A DNA stretch of 64,000 bases from NCBI RefSeq assembly GCF_003480435.1, contig NZ_QUJB01000001.1:62001-126000 (forward strand), written 5' to 3'. Source of the DNA: Clostridium sp. AM30-24 (GTDB taxonomy: Bacteria; Bacillota; Clostridia; Lachnospirales; Lachnospiraceae). The notes beneath the pieces are model-generated. The model saw nothing but the letters and a program-made list of their open reading frames with translations, made no database searches and was not told where the DNA came from. Positions 1 through 8,441 of this stretch are shown in pieces (position 1 is the stretch's first letter; each line of letters opens with the position of its first letter). The position numbers and the translations under genes were made by a program.

Positions 1-1
1 T

Positions 2-1363
2 GCGTCTCAGGCCACCTGCGATCTCTGCAACATTATGTTAAAAGACAGTGCCCACATCCAGGAGATGGAGGCTGAGTGGAAGAACCGGAAGGCGAGGCGA
101 GCCGGAAATCCGGAGGTTCAGGCGCTCTATACGGTAAACGACGCGGAAGGGGTTCTGAAACACTTTGTCCCCTGCCATTATGGCGATATCTTAACGATCT
201 GTGACGGGCTGAAGGTCCGTTTTACGGATGTGGGACACCTTTTGGGATCTGCGTCCATTGAAGTCTGGATCGATGAGGACGGTGTACAGAAAAAGATCGT
301 CTTCTCCGGCGATATCGGAAACAAGAATAAGCCTCTGATCAAGGATCCGCAGTACACGGATGAGGCAGATTATGTGGTTATGGAGTGCACCTACGGTGAC
401 CGTTCCCATGACCGGACCCACGAGCATATCGAGGAGTTCGCGAAGATCATCCAGAGAACTTTGGACCGCGGAGGAAACGTTGTAGTTCCGGCCTTCGCAG
501 TGGGCAGGACGCAGGAGATCCTTTACTTTATCCGTAAGATCAAGGAGGAGGGACTCGTCACCGGACATGACGGCTTCCCGGTCTATGTGGACAGCCCGCT
601 GGCTGTTGAGGCGACCCATGTGTTCAATAAAAACATTTCCGAGTGCTTTGACGAGGAGGCGATGGATCTTGTGAACCGGGGCATCAATCCGATCGGATTC
701 CCCGGACTGAAGCTTTCCGTCAGCAGTGACGATTCCAAGGCTATAAACTTCAATTCAGAGCCAAAGGTCATTGTTTCCGCGGCAGGTATGTGTGATGCCG
801 GACGAATCCGCCACCACTTAAAACATAACCTCTGGAGGCAGGAATGTACGATCGTATTCGCCGGATATCAGGCGATCGGAACGCTTGGGCGAAGCCTGAT
901 TGATGGTGCGGAGGTCGTAAAGCTCTTCGGTGAGACGATCGACGTGGAAGCGGAGATTGTGCGGTTAGACGGACTTTCCGGCCACGCGGACAGGGAGGGA
1001 CTTCTCACCTGGATCAATGCGTTCAAAAAGAAACCGGACCGTGTATTTATGGTACATGGCGATGATCTTGTGTGCACGAAATTCGCGAACCTCCTGCGGT
1101 CGGATTATGACCTTGTCGCGGACGCTCCGTTCTCGGGATCGGAGTTTGACCTTGCCGCAGGCGTATGGATCAAACAGACTGTCGGTATCCCGATTCAGAA
1201 AGAGACAGCGAGACAAAAGGAGAACAAGTCCATCTTTGCTCTTCTTGTGGCAGCGGGCGAGCGCTTGATGCGGATCATCCAGAAAAACCGCGACTGTGCA
1301 AACAAGGATATCAAGAAATTTACGGCGGAGGTCAATGCCCTCTGCGAAAAATGGGATCTTTGA
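2..1363 (+). CDS. MBL-fold/beta-CASP RNA metallo-hydrolase, 5' truncated by window edge
   Basis: The reading frame is open from base 2, so the true start lies upstream and the first ATG in view (base 35) is internal. The metallo-beta-lactamase HxHxDH motif would fall in the missing N-terminus. What remains has the beta-CASP signature: MECTYGD, the nucleotide-binding-like VPAFAVGRTQEIL, SAAGMCDAGRIRHHL, and the C-terminal SGHAD histidine motif. Such proteins are RNA endo/exonucleases or RNA specificity factors of the mRNA 3'-processing (CPSF-like) superfamily. An alpha-helical tail follows the catalytic core. RNase HI starts 70 bp downstream, so the two may be co-transcribed. The family is secure; the substrate is not known. 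Confidence 0.88.
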   Translation, partial: ASQATCDLCNIMLKDSAHIQEMEAEWKNRKARRAGNPEVQALYTVNDAEGVLKHFVPCHYGDILTICDGLKVRFTDVGHLLGSASIEVWIDEDGVQKKIVFSGDIGNKNKPLIKDPQYTDEADYVVMECTYGDRSHDRTHEHIEEFAKIIQRTLDRGGNVVVPAFAVGRTQEILYFIRKIKEEGLVTGHDGFPVYVDSPLAVEATHVFNKNISECFDEEAMDLVNRGINPIGFPGLKLSVSSDDSKAINFNSEPKVIVSAAGMCDAGRIRHHLKHNLWRQECTIVFAGYQAIGTLGRSLIDGAEVVKLFGETIDVEAEIVRLDGLSGHADREGLLTWINAFKKKPDRVFMVHGDDLVCTKFANLLRSDYDLVADAPFSGSEFDLAAGVWIKQTVGIPIQKETARQKENKSIFALLVAAGERLMRIIQKNRDCANKDIKKFTAEVNALCEKWDL

Positions 1364-1433
1364 CCGCGGCATGAACCGGCAACGCCCGGAGATCCCTGCG
1401 AAATAAGACATCTGAGAGGAATAACAAAAAGAA

Positions 1434-1913
1434 ATGAACGTGACACTATATACGGACGGAGCGGCCCGTGGAAATCCTGATGGGCCGGGCGGCTATGGCG
1501 CAGTGCTCCAGTTTATCGACAAAAATGGAGTACTCCATGAGAAGGAACTGTCTGCAGGGTATGTGCGGACAACCAATAACCGGATGGAACTGATGGCGGC
1601 GATCGCAGGACTCGAGGCATTAAACAGGTCCTGTGAGGTAGATCTCTATTCCGACTCCAAGTATCTGGTGGACGCTTTCAACCAGAAATGGATCGACGGC
1701 TGGGTAAAGCATAACTGGGTCCGCCCGAAAACAGGACCGGTGAAGAATTCAGATCTTTGGAAGCGGCTGCTTGCCGCAATGAACCCGCATAAGGTGACGT
1801 TTCACTGGGTCAAGGGCCACGACGGACACCCCGGAAACGAGCGCTGTGACCGGCTGGCGACTAACGCCGCGGATAGTGGGAATCTGCTGGTGGATGAAGG
1901 CCTAAGTGGCTAA
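1434..1913 (+). CDS. rnhA: Ribonuclease HI
   Basis: This enzyme degrades the RNA strand of RNA-DNA hybrids. The 159-residue protein has the RNase H fold signature with Asp8 in [10 protein letters not shown], Glu52 in RMELMAAI, Asp74 in YSDSKYL, and His129 and Asp139 in the [15 protein letters not shown] segment, equivalent to the E. coli D10/E48/D70/H124/D134 set. Length is normal for a bacterial-type stand-alone RNase HI. An AGAGGAA ribosome binding site lies upstream of the ATG. The genome also carries rnhB at 50.4 kb, so both hybrid-cleaving enzymes are present. Confidence 0.96.
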   Translation: MNVTLYTDGAARGNPDGPGGYGAVLQFIDKNGVLHEKELSAGYVRTTNNRMELMAAIAGLEALNRSCEVDLYSDSKYLVDAFNQKWIDGWVKHNWVRPKTGPVKNSDLWKRLLAAMNPHKVTFHWVKGHDGHPGNERCDRLATNAADSGNLLVDEGLSG

Positions 1914-1973
1914 AAAGGCAGTTACTCTGCGCCTGCGGCACTCCCACATCTGCATATCCGCTTGATGACACTT

Positions 1974-2044
1974 TTTACAAAAGTCTTACAATATATTACT
2001 AATTTGCGTTTTTTGTTCACAAAAAACTCTCGATATGGTATCTT
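1974..2044 (+). promoter_or_regulatory. Candidate sigma-A promoters for the LprI-like gene
   Basis: Two overlapping candidates lie in the AT-rich stretch before the 2088 gene: TTTACA (1974) with TACTAA (1997), and TTCACA (2016) with TATCTT (2039), each with a 17-bp spacer. Neither is a strong match and I cannot choose between them. Confidence 0.35.
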
Positions 2045-2087
2045 TTTATTAGAACAGGAATCACTGGAAAAGATCGAGAGGACATGT

Positions 2088-2885
2088 ATGAGCAGACGCA
2101 GAATATGGTTGATTATCATTGGAATCCTGATAGCCGGGGTATCCGCCACATGGGCAATGGAAAAATTTGTTTCTTCCCATGGGGTGAATGCCGCGGCTGT
2201 CGTCGGTTTCGAGGCATCTGCGATACAACCGGACGCGGGAAGTTCCGAAAATCCTTATATGGCGGAAAAGCGGATGAAAATGGCGGAAAACGCCCCGGAA
2301 AGTACTTCTGAGGCAGATACGGGTGTCTCAACTGCGGCGGATTACGGTCTGGTGATGGAGGACAGAGAAAAAGAGATGGCAGAAGAGGAACTGGCTGTCA
2401 ATGCGGCAGATGATACGGCCGCGGCCGTTGACGCGGAGACGGTGAAATCTCCGCTGGAACCGGATCATGCCGGAACCGGAAAGCCGGAGGAAACTCCTGT
2501 GACCGTGTACACGCGCTCAGATCTTGAGGAGCGCCTTGAGGCGGTCAGGACTGAGACGGAAAAGTATCAGGATGATCAGGCCGCGAGCCAGCCGTCCCGG
2601 TACGCTGCGGCAGAATATGTGAGAAATCTCTGGGACAGAGAGTTGAATCTGATCTATTCAAGCATTCACAGAGAGATGGATGAGGCAGCGGCAGAAGCAT
2701 TCCGCCGGGAGGAGATCGAGTGGATCAAAAAACGTGATCTCGCGGCGGACAAAGCCGGCACAAAATCCACCGGCACACCGGCTCAGAGTATCGAGTATAT
2801 CCGCACATCGGCCAGCGTGACCATGGACCGGTGCTATGAACTGTTGGAAAATTATGGAGATTATCTGGAATCAGACAAAAATTAG
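2088..2885 (+). CDS. Membrane-anchored protein with C-terminal LprI-like (DUF1311) domain
   Basis: Start chosen at the ATG at 2088, five bases after AGAGGA; a longer in-frame reading from 1962 runs through promoter-like AT-rich DNA. The 265-residue product begins MSRRR followed by one hydrophobic segment (about residues 6-22) without a lipobox cysteine, so it is probably a type II anchored or secreted protein. Residues of about 35-160 are acidic, Ala/Glu/Thr-rich and low-complexity. The last 100 residues contain LWDRELNLIYSSI, RREEIEWIKKRDLAA and a terminal MDRCYELLENY helix, the pattern of the lysozyme-inhibitor LprI N-terminal-like fold. A strong terminator follows. The function in a Gram-positive is unknown; lysozyme inhibition is only a family-based guess. 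Confidence 0.7.
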   Translation: MSRRRIWLIIIGILIAGVSATWAMEKFVSSHGVNAAAVVGFEASAIQPDAGSSENPYMAEKRMKMAENAPESTSEADTGVSTAADYGLVMEDREKEMAEEELAVNAADDTAAAVDAETVKSPLEPDHAGTGKPEETPVTVYTRSDLEERLEAVRTETEKYQDDQAASQPSRYAAAEYVRNLWDRELNLIYSSIHREMDEAAAEAFRREEIEWIKKRDLAADKAGTKSTGTPAQSIEYIRTSASVTMDRCYELLENYGDYLESDKN

Positions 2886-2897
2886 GGAATTCTGCGT

Positions 2898-2939
2898 CGG
2901 CGCATCTGAAATTTTAAGAGTCAGATGCGCCGTTCTTTT
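2898..2939 (+). terminator. Rho-independent terminator
   Basis: A perfect 12-bp stem (CGGCGCATCTGA pairing with TCAGATGCGCCG) with an 11-nt AT-rich loop is followed by TTCTTTT. It closes the LprI-like gene. Confidence 0.9.
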
Positions 2940-2983
2940 GCGGCATCCCCTGTAAAAAGCTGATTTGGAACATAAAAAACATC

Positions 2984-3012
2984 TTGCCAACAGAACGAGA
3001 AACGATTATAGT
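2984..3012 (+). promoter_or_regulatory. Sigma-A promoter for the small protein/alaS unit
   Basis: TTGCCA and TATAGT are separated by 17 bp. The leader of about 135 nt before the 40-residue gene carries no recognisable T-box core (no AGGGTGGNACCGCG-like sequence), so alaS does not appear to be T-box controlled here. Confidence 0.7.
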
Positions 3013-3154
3013 ATAAATTATGAGAATCTGCGCAGAAGACCGGCGCACCGGCTTTACGGGCAGATCCAGAAAAATAATATTATAGAAACTGTACAAATGT
3101 GTCATTTTAACACAGGCGTCTGAATTTTAGACAGCCGGAAAAGGAGGCGTTTTT

Positions 3155-3277
3155 ATGTCCGCATTTTTCGCATCATTCATTTCAACAGCTGTGGAGGCTG
3201 TGATTCTGGCCGCGGTTGCCCTGGCGGGTATCGTTCTGGGTAAAAAATTCAGAGATAAAAAAAGTACACAACAGTAA
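3155..3277 (+). CDS. Small single-pass membrane protein upstream of alaS (40 aa)
   Basis: A 40-codon ORF starts at an ATG eight bases after a perfect AAGGAGG (3141-3147) and ends 15 bp before alaS. The product has a short N-terminus (MSAFFASF), one hydrophobic helix (about residues 10-29, rich in Ala/Val/Ile/Leu) and a basic tail ending KKFRDKKSTQQ, which predicts an N-out/C-in or positive-inside single-span peptide. The ribosome binding site, spacing and composition support translation. Function unknown; I do not recognise a characterised family. It sits between the promoter and alaS, so it should be co-transcribed with it. Confidence 0.72.
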   Translation: MSAFFASFISTAVEAVILAAVALAGIVLGKKFRDKKSTQQ

Positions 3278-3292
3278 CCAGGAGGCAGTACC

Positions 3293-5947
3293 ATGCAGAA
3301 ATATGGTGTAAACGAACTGAGGAGAAAGTTCCTTGAATTCTTCGAGAGTAAAGACCATCTTGCGATGAAGAGTTTTTCCCTCGTTCCGCACAATGATAAC
3401 AGCTTACTTTTGATCAACTCCGGTATGGCACCGTTAAAGCCGTACTTCACGGGACAGGAGATCCCGCCGAGACGCAGAGTCACCACCTGTCAGAAATGTA
3501 TCCGTACCGGTGATATCGAAAATATCGGTAAGACAGCCCGCCACGGCACATTCTTCGAGATGTTGGGAAACTTCTCTTTCGGCGATTACTTTAAGACAGA
3601 AGCGATCCACTGGGCCTGGGAGTTCCTGACAGAATGCGTAGGAATTCCGGCAGACCGTCTCTATCCGTCCGTTTACCTTGACGATGATGAGGCTTTCCGT
3701 ATCTGGAACGAAGAGATCGGTATCCCGAAAGAGAGGATCTACCGTTTCGGAAAAGAAGACAACTTCTGGGAGCATGGCGCAGGTCCGTGTGGTCCGTGCT
3801 CTGAGATCTACTATGACCGTGGAGAGAAGTACGGTACCGGTCCGGAGGACGTTATGGGCGGCGAAGGGGATCGTTTCATGGAAGTATGGAACGTTGTATT
3901 CTCCCAGTTTAACAATGACGGACACGGAAATTACACCGATCTGATTCAGAAAAATATCGATACAGGCATGGGACTTGAGAGACTGGCTGTTGTCTGCCAG
4001 GATGTGGCATCCCTTTTCGACGTCGATACAAACCGCGCTCTGATGGACGAGGTGGGCGCTCTTGCACACTGCAAGTATGAGGAAGACGACAAGAAGGACG
4101 TTTCCCTCCGTATCATTGCAGACCATGTAAAGAGCTGCACCTTTATGGCGTCTGACGGAATCATGCCGTCCAACGAGGGCAGGGGCTATGTGTTCCGCAG
4201 ACTGTTAAGAAGAGCTGCCCGTCACGGACGTATCCTCGGCATTGAGGGACGCTTCATGACGAAGCTTGCACAGGTCGTGATCGACCTCTCCAAGGATGGA
4301 TATCCGGAACTGGAGGAGAAGAAAGATATGATCCTCCGTGTTATCGATCAGGAGGAAGAACGTTTCGCGAACACCATCGACAAAGGTCTTGAGATTCTGG
4401 CGGATCTTGAAAAAGAGATGGAAGCAAAGGGAACAAAGATCCTTGCAGGTGAGGACGCATTTAAGCTTTATGATACCTACGGATTCCCGATCGACCTGAC
4501 AAAGGAGATCCTTGATGACAAGGGACTCACCGTCGATGAGGATGGTTTCCATAAGGCAATGCAGGTTCAGAGAGAGACAGCGAGAAGTGCCCGCAAAACT
4601 ACAAACTACATGGGACGCGATGATATCTACCAGAAGCTCGACGCATCCCTGACATCCGCTTTTGTCGGCTATGATAGACTTGAGGCAGGATCCAAAGTGA
4701 CAGCACTCGTCAGACTTGCTGCTGATGAGGAGGGCGAGGATGAGATCGCTGATGCGGTGACAGATGGCGAGAAGGCATGTGTGATCACATCGGAGACCCC
4801 GTTCTACGGAACTATGGGCGGCCAGGTCGGTGACTGCGGCGTGATCGAGAGTGCAAACGGAACATTTGAGGTTGAGGATACGATTCATCTTCAGGGTGGA
4901 AAAATTGGCCACATCGGACATATGGTAAGCGGTATGTTCCAGACAGGTGAGGCTGTTACCTTGAAAGTAGATGAAGAGAATCGCGCTCTGATCGGCAGAA
5001 ACCACAGTGCGACCCATCTTCTCCACAAGGCATTGAGAACAGTACTCGGAACCCATGTTGAGCAGGCAGGCTCCTTTGTAACAAGAGACAGACTCCGCTT
5101 TGACTTTACGCATTTCTCCGCGATGACACCGGAGGAGATCAAAGAGGTGGAGGCGATCGTGAATAAAGAGATCCGCGCGGCTCTTCCGGTCGTTACAGAT
5201 GTTATGAGTCTGGACGATGCGAAGAAGACAGGCGCAATGGCACTCTTCGGTGAAAAATACGGAGATAAGGTCCGTGTCGTAAGAATGGGAGACTTTTCCA
5301 CAGAGCTCTGCGGCGGTACCCATGTAAAGAACACATCCGAGATCAGCAGCTTCAAGATCCTTTCCGAGGCTGGTGTAGCGGCTGGTGTAAGACGTATCGA
5401 GGCTCTGACCTCCGACGGTCTGATTCGCCATTATGAGAACGTGGAAGAGGAACTTCATGCGGCAGCGTCTGCAGCGAAGTCTACTCCGGCTGACTTGAAG
5501 ACAAAGATCGAGTCCATGATGGAGGAGATCAAGGCACTTCACTCTGAGAATGAGAAACTGAAGAGCAAGCTTGCCAAAGAGGCAATGGGCGACGTGATGG
5601 ATCAGGTTCAGGAAGTGAAGGGCGTAAAAGTTCTTGCAGTCCGCGCAGATGGCGTTGACATGAACGGATTAAGAAACTTAGGCGATCAGTTAAAGGAGAA
5701 GCTTGGTGAAGGCGTTGTTGTCATCGCTTCCGTTCTTGACGGCAAGGTAAACCTGATGGCTGCCGTGACGGATGAAGCCCAGAAGAAGGGTGCTCATGCA
5801 GGCAATCTCATCAAGGCGATCGCAGGTCTTGTAGGTGGCGGCGGCGGCGGACGTCCGAATATGGCACAGGCTGGCGGTAAGAATCCAGAAGGTGTTGCGG
5901 ACGCGCTCGCAAAGGTTGCGGAAGTCGTTTCTGAACAGGTAAAATAA
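3293..5947 (+). CDS. alaS: Alanyl-tRNA synthetase
   Basis: AlaRS charges tRNA-Ala and edits mischarged Ser/Gly. The 884-residue protein is full length: class II catalytic domain (FLEFFESKDH, NSGMAPLKPYF, RHGTFFEMLGNFSFGDYF near the N-terminus), tRNA-recognition domain, editing domain with the zinc-binding HSATH motif (His571, His575) and CGGTH (Cys673, His677), then a coiled coil and a C-terminal DHHA1 domain with the glycine-rich VGGGGGGRPNMAQAGG. The start ATG is preceded by CCAGGAGG. It follows a 40-residue membrane protein gene by 15 bp. No terminator is obvious before the rpsU promoter. Confidence 0.98.
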   Translation: MQKYGVNELRRKFLEFFESKDHLAMKSFSLVPHNDNSLLLINSGMAPLKPYFTGQEIPPRRRVTTCQKCIRTGDIENIGKTARHGTFFEMLGNFSFGDYFKTEAIHWAWEFLTECVGIPADRLYPSVYLDDDEAFRIWNEEIGIPKERIYRFGKEDNFWEHGAGPCGPCSEIYYDRGEKYGTGPEDVMGGEGDRFMEVWNVVFSQFNNDGHGNYTDLIQKNIDTGMGLERLAVVCQDVASLFDVDTNRALMDEVGALAHCKYEEDDKKDVSLRIIADHVKSCTFMASDGIMPSNEGRGYVFRRLLRRAARHGRILGIEGRFMTKLAQVVIDLSKDGYPELEEKKDMILRVIDQEEERFANTIDKGLEILADLEKEMEAKGTKILAGEDAFKLYDTYGFPIDLTKEILDDKGLTVDEDGFHKAMQVQRETARSARKTTNYMGRDDIYQKLDASLTSAFVGYDRLEAGSKVTALVRLAADEEGEDEIADAVTDGEKACVITSETPFYGTMGGQVGDCGVIESANGTFEVEDTIHLQGGKIGHIGHMVSGMFQTGEAVTLKVDEENRALIGRNHSATHLLHKALRTVLGTHVEQAGSFVTRDRLRFDFTHFSAMTPEEIKEVEAIVNKEIRAALPVVTDVMSLDDAKKTGAMALFGEKYGDKVRVVRMGDFSTELCGGTHVKNTSEISSFKILSEAGVAAGVRRIEALTSDGLIRHYENVEEELHAAASAAKSTPADLKTKIESMMEEIKALHSENEKLKSKLAKEAMGDVMDQVQEVKGVKVLAVRADGVDMNGLRNLGDQLKEKLGEGVVVIASVLDGKVNLMAAVTDEAQKKGAHAGNLIKAIAGLVGGGGGGRPNMAQAGGKNPEGVADALAKVAEVVSEQVK

Positions 5948-5975
5948 AAAAATACATTTTTCTATTAAAAATAGG

Positions 5976-6003
5976 TTGACGAATGTGTAATTTATGATAT
6001 AAT
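5976..6003 (+). promoter_or_regulatory. Strong sigma-A promoter for rpsU
   Basis: TTGACG and a consensus TATAAT with a 16-bp spacer lie 77 bp upstream of the rpsU start. Confidence 0.85.
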
Positions 6004-6079
6004 CATACCAGTGCTAAAAAATACCCAAACAGTTGTATTATGCACAATTACACAACTGGAGGGAGGTTAGGTGTGAGCT

Positions 6080-6256
6080 ATGTCAAACGTAATCGTTAAA
6101 GATAACGAAAGCCTGGACAGCGCTTTACGCAGATTCAAAAGAAACTGCGCAAAGGCAGGTATTCAGCAGGAGATTCGTAAAAGAGAGCATTATGAGAAGC
6201 CGAGCGTAAGACGTAAAAAGAAGTCTGAAGCGGCAAGAAAGCGCAAGTACAACTAA
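6080..6256 (+). CDS. rpsU: 30S ribosomal protein bS21
   Basis: A 58-residue, strongly basic protein beginning [19 protein letters not shown], containing the conserved [20 protein letters not shown] core and a Lys/Arg-rich tail ending RKRKYN. bS21 is a component of the small subunit platform near the anti-Shine-Dalgarno region. Length matches Firmicute S21. A GGAGGGAGG purine tract precedes the start at a somewhat long distance. It has its own promoter and terminator, so it is monocistronic. I placed the coordinates from the sequence directly. Confidence 0.96.
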   Translation: MSNVIVKDNESLDSALRRFKRNCAKAGIQQEIRKREHYEKPSVRRKKKSEAARKRKYN

Positions 6257-6265
6257 TAAGCGTAC

Positions 6266-6304
6266 AGGGGCTGTTCCTTTGGGGACGGCTCCTTTTTCTT
6301 TTTT
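6266..6304 (+). terminator. Rho-independent terminator after rpsU
   Basis: GGGGCTGTTCC pairs with GGGACGGCTCC (some G-U pairs) around a short loop, followed by TTTTTCTTTTTT. Confidence 0.85.
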
Positions 6305-6382
6305 ATACGAGAGATCTCACCAAAGTTCCCAAATTAAGGGTTGTGGTGATAAAACCGATACGGAGCAGGGGACAAAATACGG

Positions 6383-6411
6383 TTGCGGGATAAAAAGAAA
6401 CGTACTATACT
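6383..6411 (+). promoter_or_regulatory. Candidate sigma-A promoter for the eda-dgoK unit
   Basis: TTGCGG and TATACT are spaced by 17 bp, about 127 bp upstream of the aldolase start. An imperfect inverted repeat (CACCA..CCC / GGG..TGGTG, 6318-6348) lies just upstream and could be an operator (inference). Confidence 0.6.
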
Positions 6412-6537
6412 ATGGAAAGAGAGGCGGATATAGCTGCAAAAAAGGCGGCAGTCTGCGGGAGCATTGTCAGCAGTATATGAAAATGGATATGCGTGCGGAC
6501 AAGCATCAAGTGCATCAGAGGAAGGAGACAAACAAAT

Positions 6538-7191
6538 ATGGAAAAGAAAATTGAAAGTCTGATCAGGGAACATAAAATTATTGCGATCTTAAGAGGTGTA
6601 CCGTCCGAAAAGATCGTTGATGTTGCAAAGGCATTATATGATGGTGGGATCCGCCTTTTAGAGATCACTTTTAACCAGAAATCCGAGACAAAGCTCATTG
6701 ATACTCCGAACGCTATCCGCGCGGTCCGCGAGGCCCTCGGTGATAAGATGGTGATCGGTGCAGGTACGGTGATGTCTGTAGAGGAAGTTCATGCCGCAAA
6801 AGAAGCAGGCGCGGCATTTGCCCTTGCACCAAACGTGGATGAGTCTGTCATCAAAGAGATTGTAGACTGTGGCATGGAAGCGATTCCCGGGGCGATGACT
6901 CCGTCTGAGATCGCTGATTCCTACCGTTACGGCGCGTCTGTTGTAAAGTTGTTCCCGGCAGGAAACCTCGGACTTTCTTACTGTAAAGCTGTCATGGCAC
7001 CGATCAACCACATTCCGATGATCGCAGTCGGCGGTGTGGATGACAAGAATCTTTCGGATTTCTTAAAGGCAGGCTTTATCGGACTTGGAATCGGCTCCAG
7101 CCTGACAAATAAGAAAATGATCGAAGAAGGCAGATACGATGAAATAAAAGCGTTGGCTGAGGTCTATGTGAAGACGGCAGAAGAAGAATAA
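6538..7191 (+). CDS. eda: KHG/KDPG (or KDPGal) aldolase
   Basis: A class I aldolase that cleaves 2-keto-3-deoxy-6-phospho-sugar acids to pyruvate and glyceraldehyde 3-phosphate. The ATG at 6538 follows AGGAAGGAG; the upstream in-frame reading from 6493 lacks such a site. The 217-residue TIM barrel has IIAILRG (Arg19), LLEITFN (Glu42), GAGTVMS, IPGAMTPSEI and the Schiff-base VVKLFPAG lysine (Lys137). Family members act on 2-keto-3-deoxy-6-phosphogluconate, 2-keto-4-hydroxyglutarate or the galactonate isomer. The adjacent dgoK points to 2-keto-3-deoxy-6-phosphogalactonate as the physiological substrate (inference). Confidence 0.93.
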   Translation: MEKKIESLIREHKIIAILRGVPSEKIVDVAKALYDGGIRLLEITFNQKSETKLIDTPNAIRAVREALGDKMVIGAGTVMSVEEVHAAKEAGAAFALAPNVDESVIKEIVDCGMEAIPGAMTPSEIADSYRYGASVVKLFPAGNLGLSYCKAVMAPINHIPMIAVGGVDDKNLSDFLKAGFIGLGIGSSLTNKKMIEEGRYDEIKALAEVYVKTAEEE

Positions 7192-7273
7192 CAGCAGTCC
7201 CGTGCATTTACCGACAGCAGCCACAGGAGAGTGGCAGAGAACGACAATTATAGAAAAGAAGAGGATCGTTACC

Positions 7274-8275
7274 ATGAAAAACTATACCATCACGATCGAC
7301 ACAGGTACTACAAACACCCGTGTATTCTTATTTAACGAAAATAATGAGCCGGTATCATCCGCAAAATCCGAGATCGGTGTCCGGATCACGGCCATCGACG
7401 GAAATAATGATCGCTTAAAGGCGGCGATTAAGGGCTGCCTTGAGGACGTATTAAAACAGGCCGGTGTCACATATGAGAATGTAAAGAGAGTTGTAGCCTC
7501 CGGTATGATCACATCCAACGTAGGGCTCACGGAGATCCCCCACGTGGTTGCTCCTGCATCCGCAGAGGATCTCGCGAAAGCGGCGAGAAGTGTCCTCATC
7601 GAGGACGTATGCCCGCTCCCTATCCTCTTTATTCCGGGTGTGAAAAACCGCGACGGAAAGCTGGATCTTACGACCTTTGAGTCGATGGATATGATGCGCG
7701 GCGAGGAGGTTGAGACCGTCGCTGTGATCAAGAGCCTTCCAAAGGGAGAACCGTATCTTCTCGTCCTTCCGGGATCCCACACGAAGTTTGTTTCTGTGGA
7801 CCGCAGTGGAAAAATCACCGGATGCCTGACGACGATCACCGGAGAATTGCTTTCCGTTATCACAAATGACACGCTGATTGCGGATGCGGTCGGACATTCC
7901 TTTACCTCCGAGGAGACTTACGCGAAAGAGTATGTCCTCGCCGGCTATGAGACGGCAAAAAAGACAGGAATCGGCCGTGCGTGCTTTTCGGCAAGAATCT
8001 TAAATACCTTTGCGGAGCCGGATAAGACGAAGATCGCAAGCTATGTACTCGGAGCTGTTTTGCAGAATGATATGGAGGCTGTAAAGAACAGCAGCGCGCT
8101 GACATGCGATGCGGACACGACGGTTGTGATCTACGGTAAAAATCCGCTCAGAGAAGCCCTCATGGATCTCTTTGCACACGAGAATTCCTTCAGACATGTG
8201 ACAGAATTTGTCCCGAAGGACTCTGTTCCGACATCCGCGAAGGGAGCCCTGCATATTGCGGATTTGGCAGAATAA
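7274..8275 (+). CDS. dgoK: 2-keto-3-deoxygalactonate kinase
   Basis: This kinase phosphorylates 2-dehydro-3-deoxygalactonate at O6, giving the substrate of the adjacent aldolase in the De Ley-Doudoroff galactonate pathway. The start at 7274 follows AGAGGA; the longer in-frame reading from 7202 has no good site. The 333-residue protein has the acetate-kinase/ASKHA phosphate loop at the N-terminus (IDTGTTNTRVFLF), MITSNVGLTEIPH, ESMDMMRGEE, and VLPGSHTKFV (second phosphate loop), typical of the DgoK family. Genes for galactonate dehydratase and a regulator are not in the window. Next come the TTT transporter remnant and operon, which may bring in the sugar acid. Confidence 0.9.
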   Translation: MKNYTITIDTGTTNTRVFLFNENNEPVSSAKSEIGVRITAIDGNNDRLKAAIKGCLEDVLKQAGVTYENVKRVVASGMITSNVGLTEIPHVVAPASAEDLAKAARSVLIEDVCPLPILFIPGVKNRDGKLDLTTFESMDMMRGEEVETVAVIKSLPKGEPYLLVLPGSHTKFVSVDRSGKITGCLTTITGELLSVITNDTLIADAVGHSFTSEETYAKEYVLAGYETAKKTGIGRACFSARILNTFAEPDKTKIASYVLGAVLQNDMEAVKNSSALTCDADTTVVIYGKNPLREALMDLFAHENSFRHVTEFVPKDSVPTSAKGALHIADLAE

Positions 8276-8363
8276 TTTAAGATGAATTCAAAAAAATCCA
8301 CAGAATATGCACGAAATTTATCAATCATTCACGCAACTCAACGCGCTCTAAGTGCCTGACAGC

Positions 8364-8392
8364 TTGACGGTGGGGGTCGGTTTCCCTAAAAT
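8364..8392 (+). promoter_or_regulatory. Orphan sigma-A promoter in front of the tctA remnant
   Basis: TTGACG and TAAAAT are spaced by exactly 17 bp. The next 50 bp end in a purine-rich AGAAGGAG ribosome-binding-like sequence immediately followed by the tail of a tctA gene. I read it as the original promoter and leader of a deleted tct operon (inference). Confidence 0.65.
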
Positions 8393-8441
8393 AGGTATGC
8401 ACAAAGAATCTCTAAACATTTTGAAAAAAGCAGAAAGAAGG

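Noticed and set aside
2985..3154. T-box riboswitch in front of alaS
   Set aside because: No T-box consensus, specifier loop or antiterminator/terminator pair could be found in the leader.
4205..5542. Long minus-strand ORF of 445 codons inside alaS
   Set aside because: It is antisense to a fully conserved alaS, is Cys/Leu/His-rich without family motifs, and has no ribosome binding site; a codon-bias shadow.
8282..8359. A 25-codon ORF (MNSKKSTEY...) whose end faintly resembles the start of an IclR-type regulator
   Set aside because: No ribosome binding site, too short, and the resemblance covers only a handful of residues; it may be debris of the same deletion but cannot be supported.
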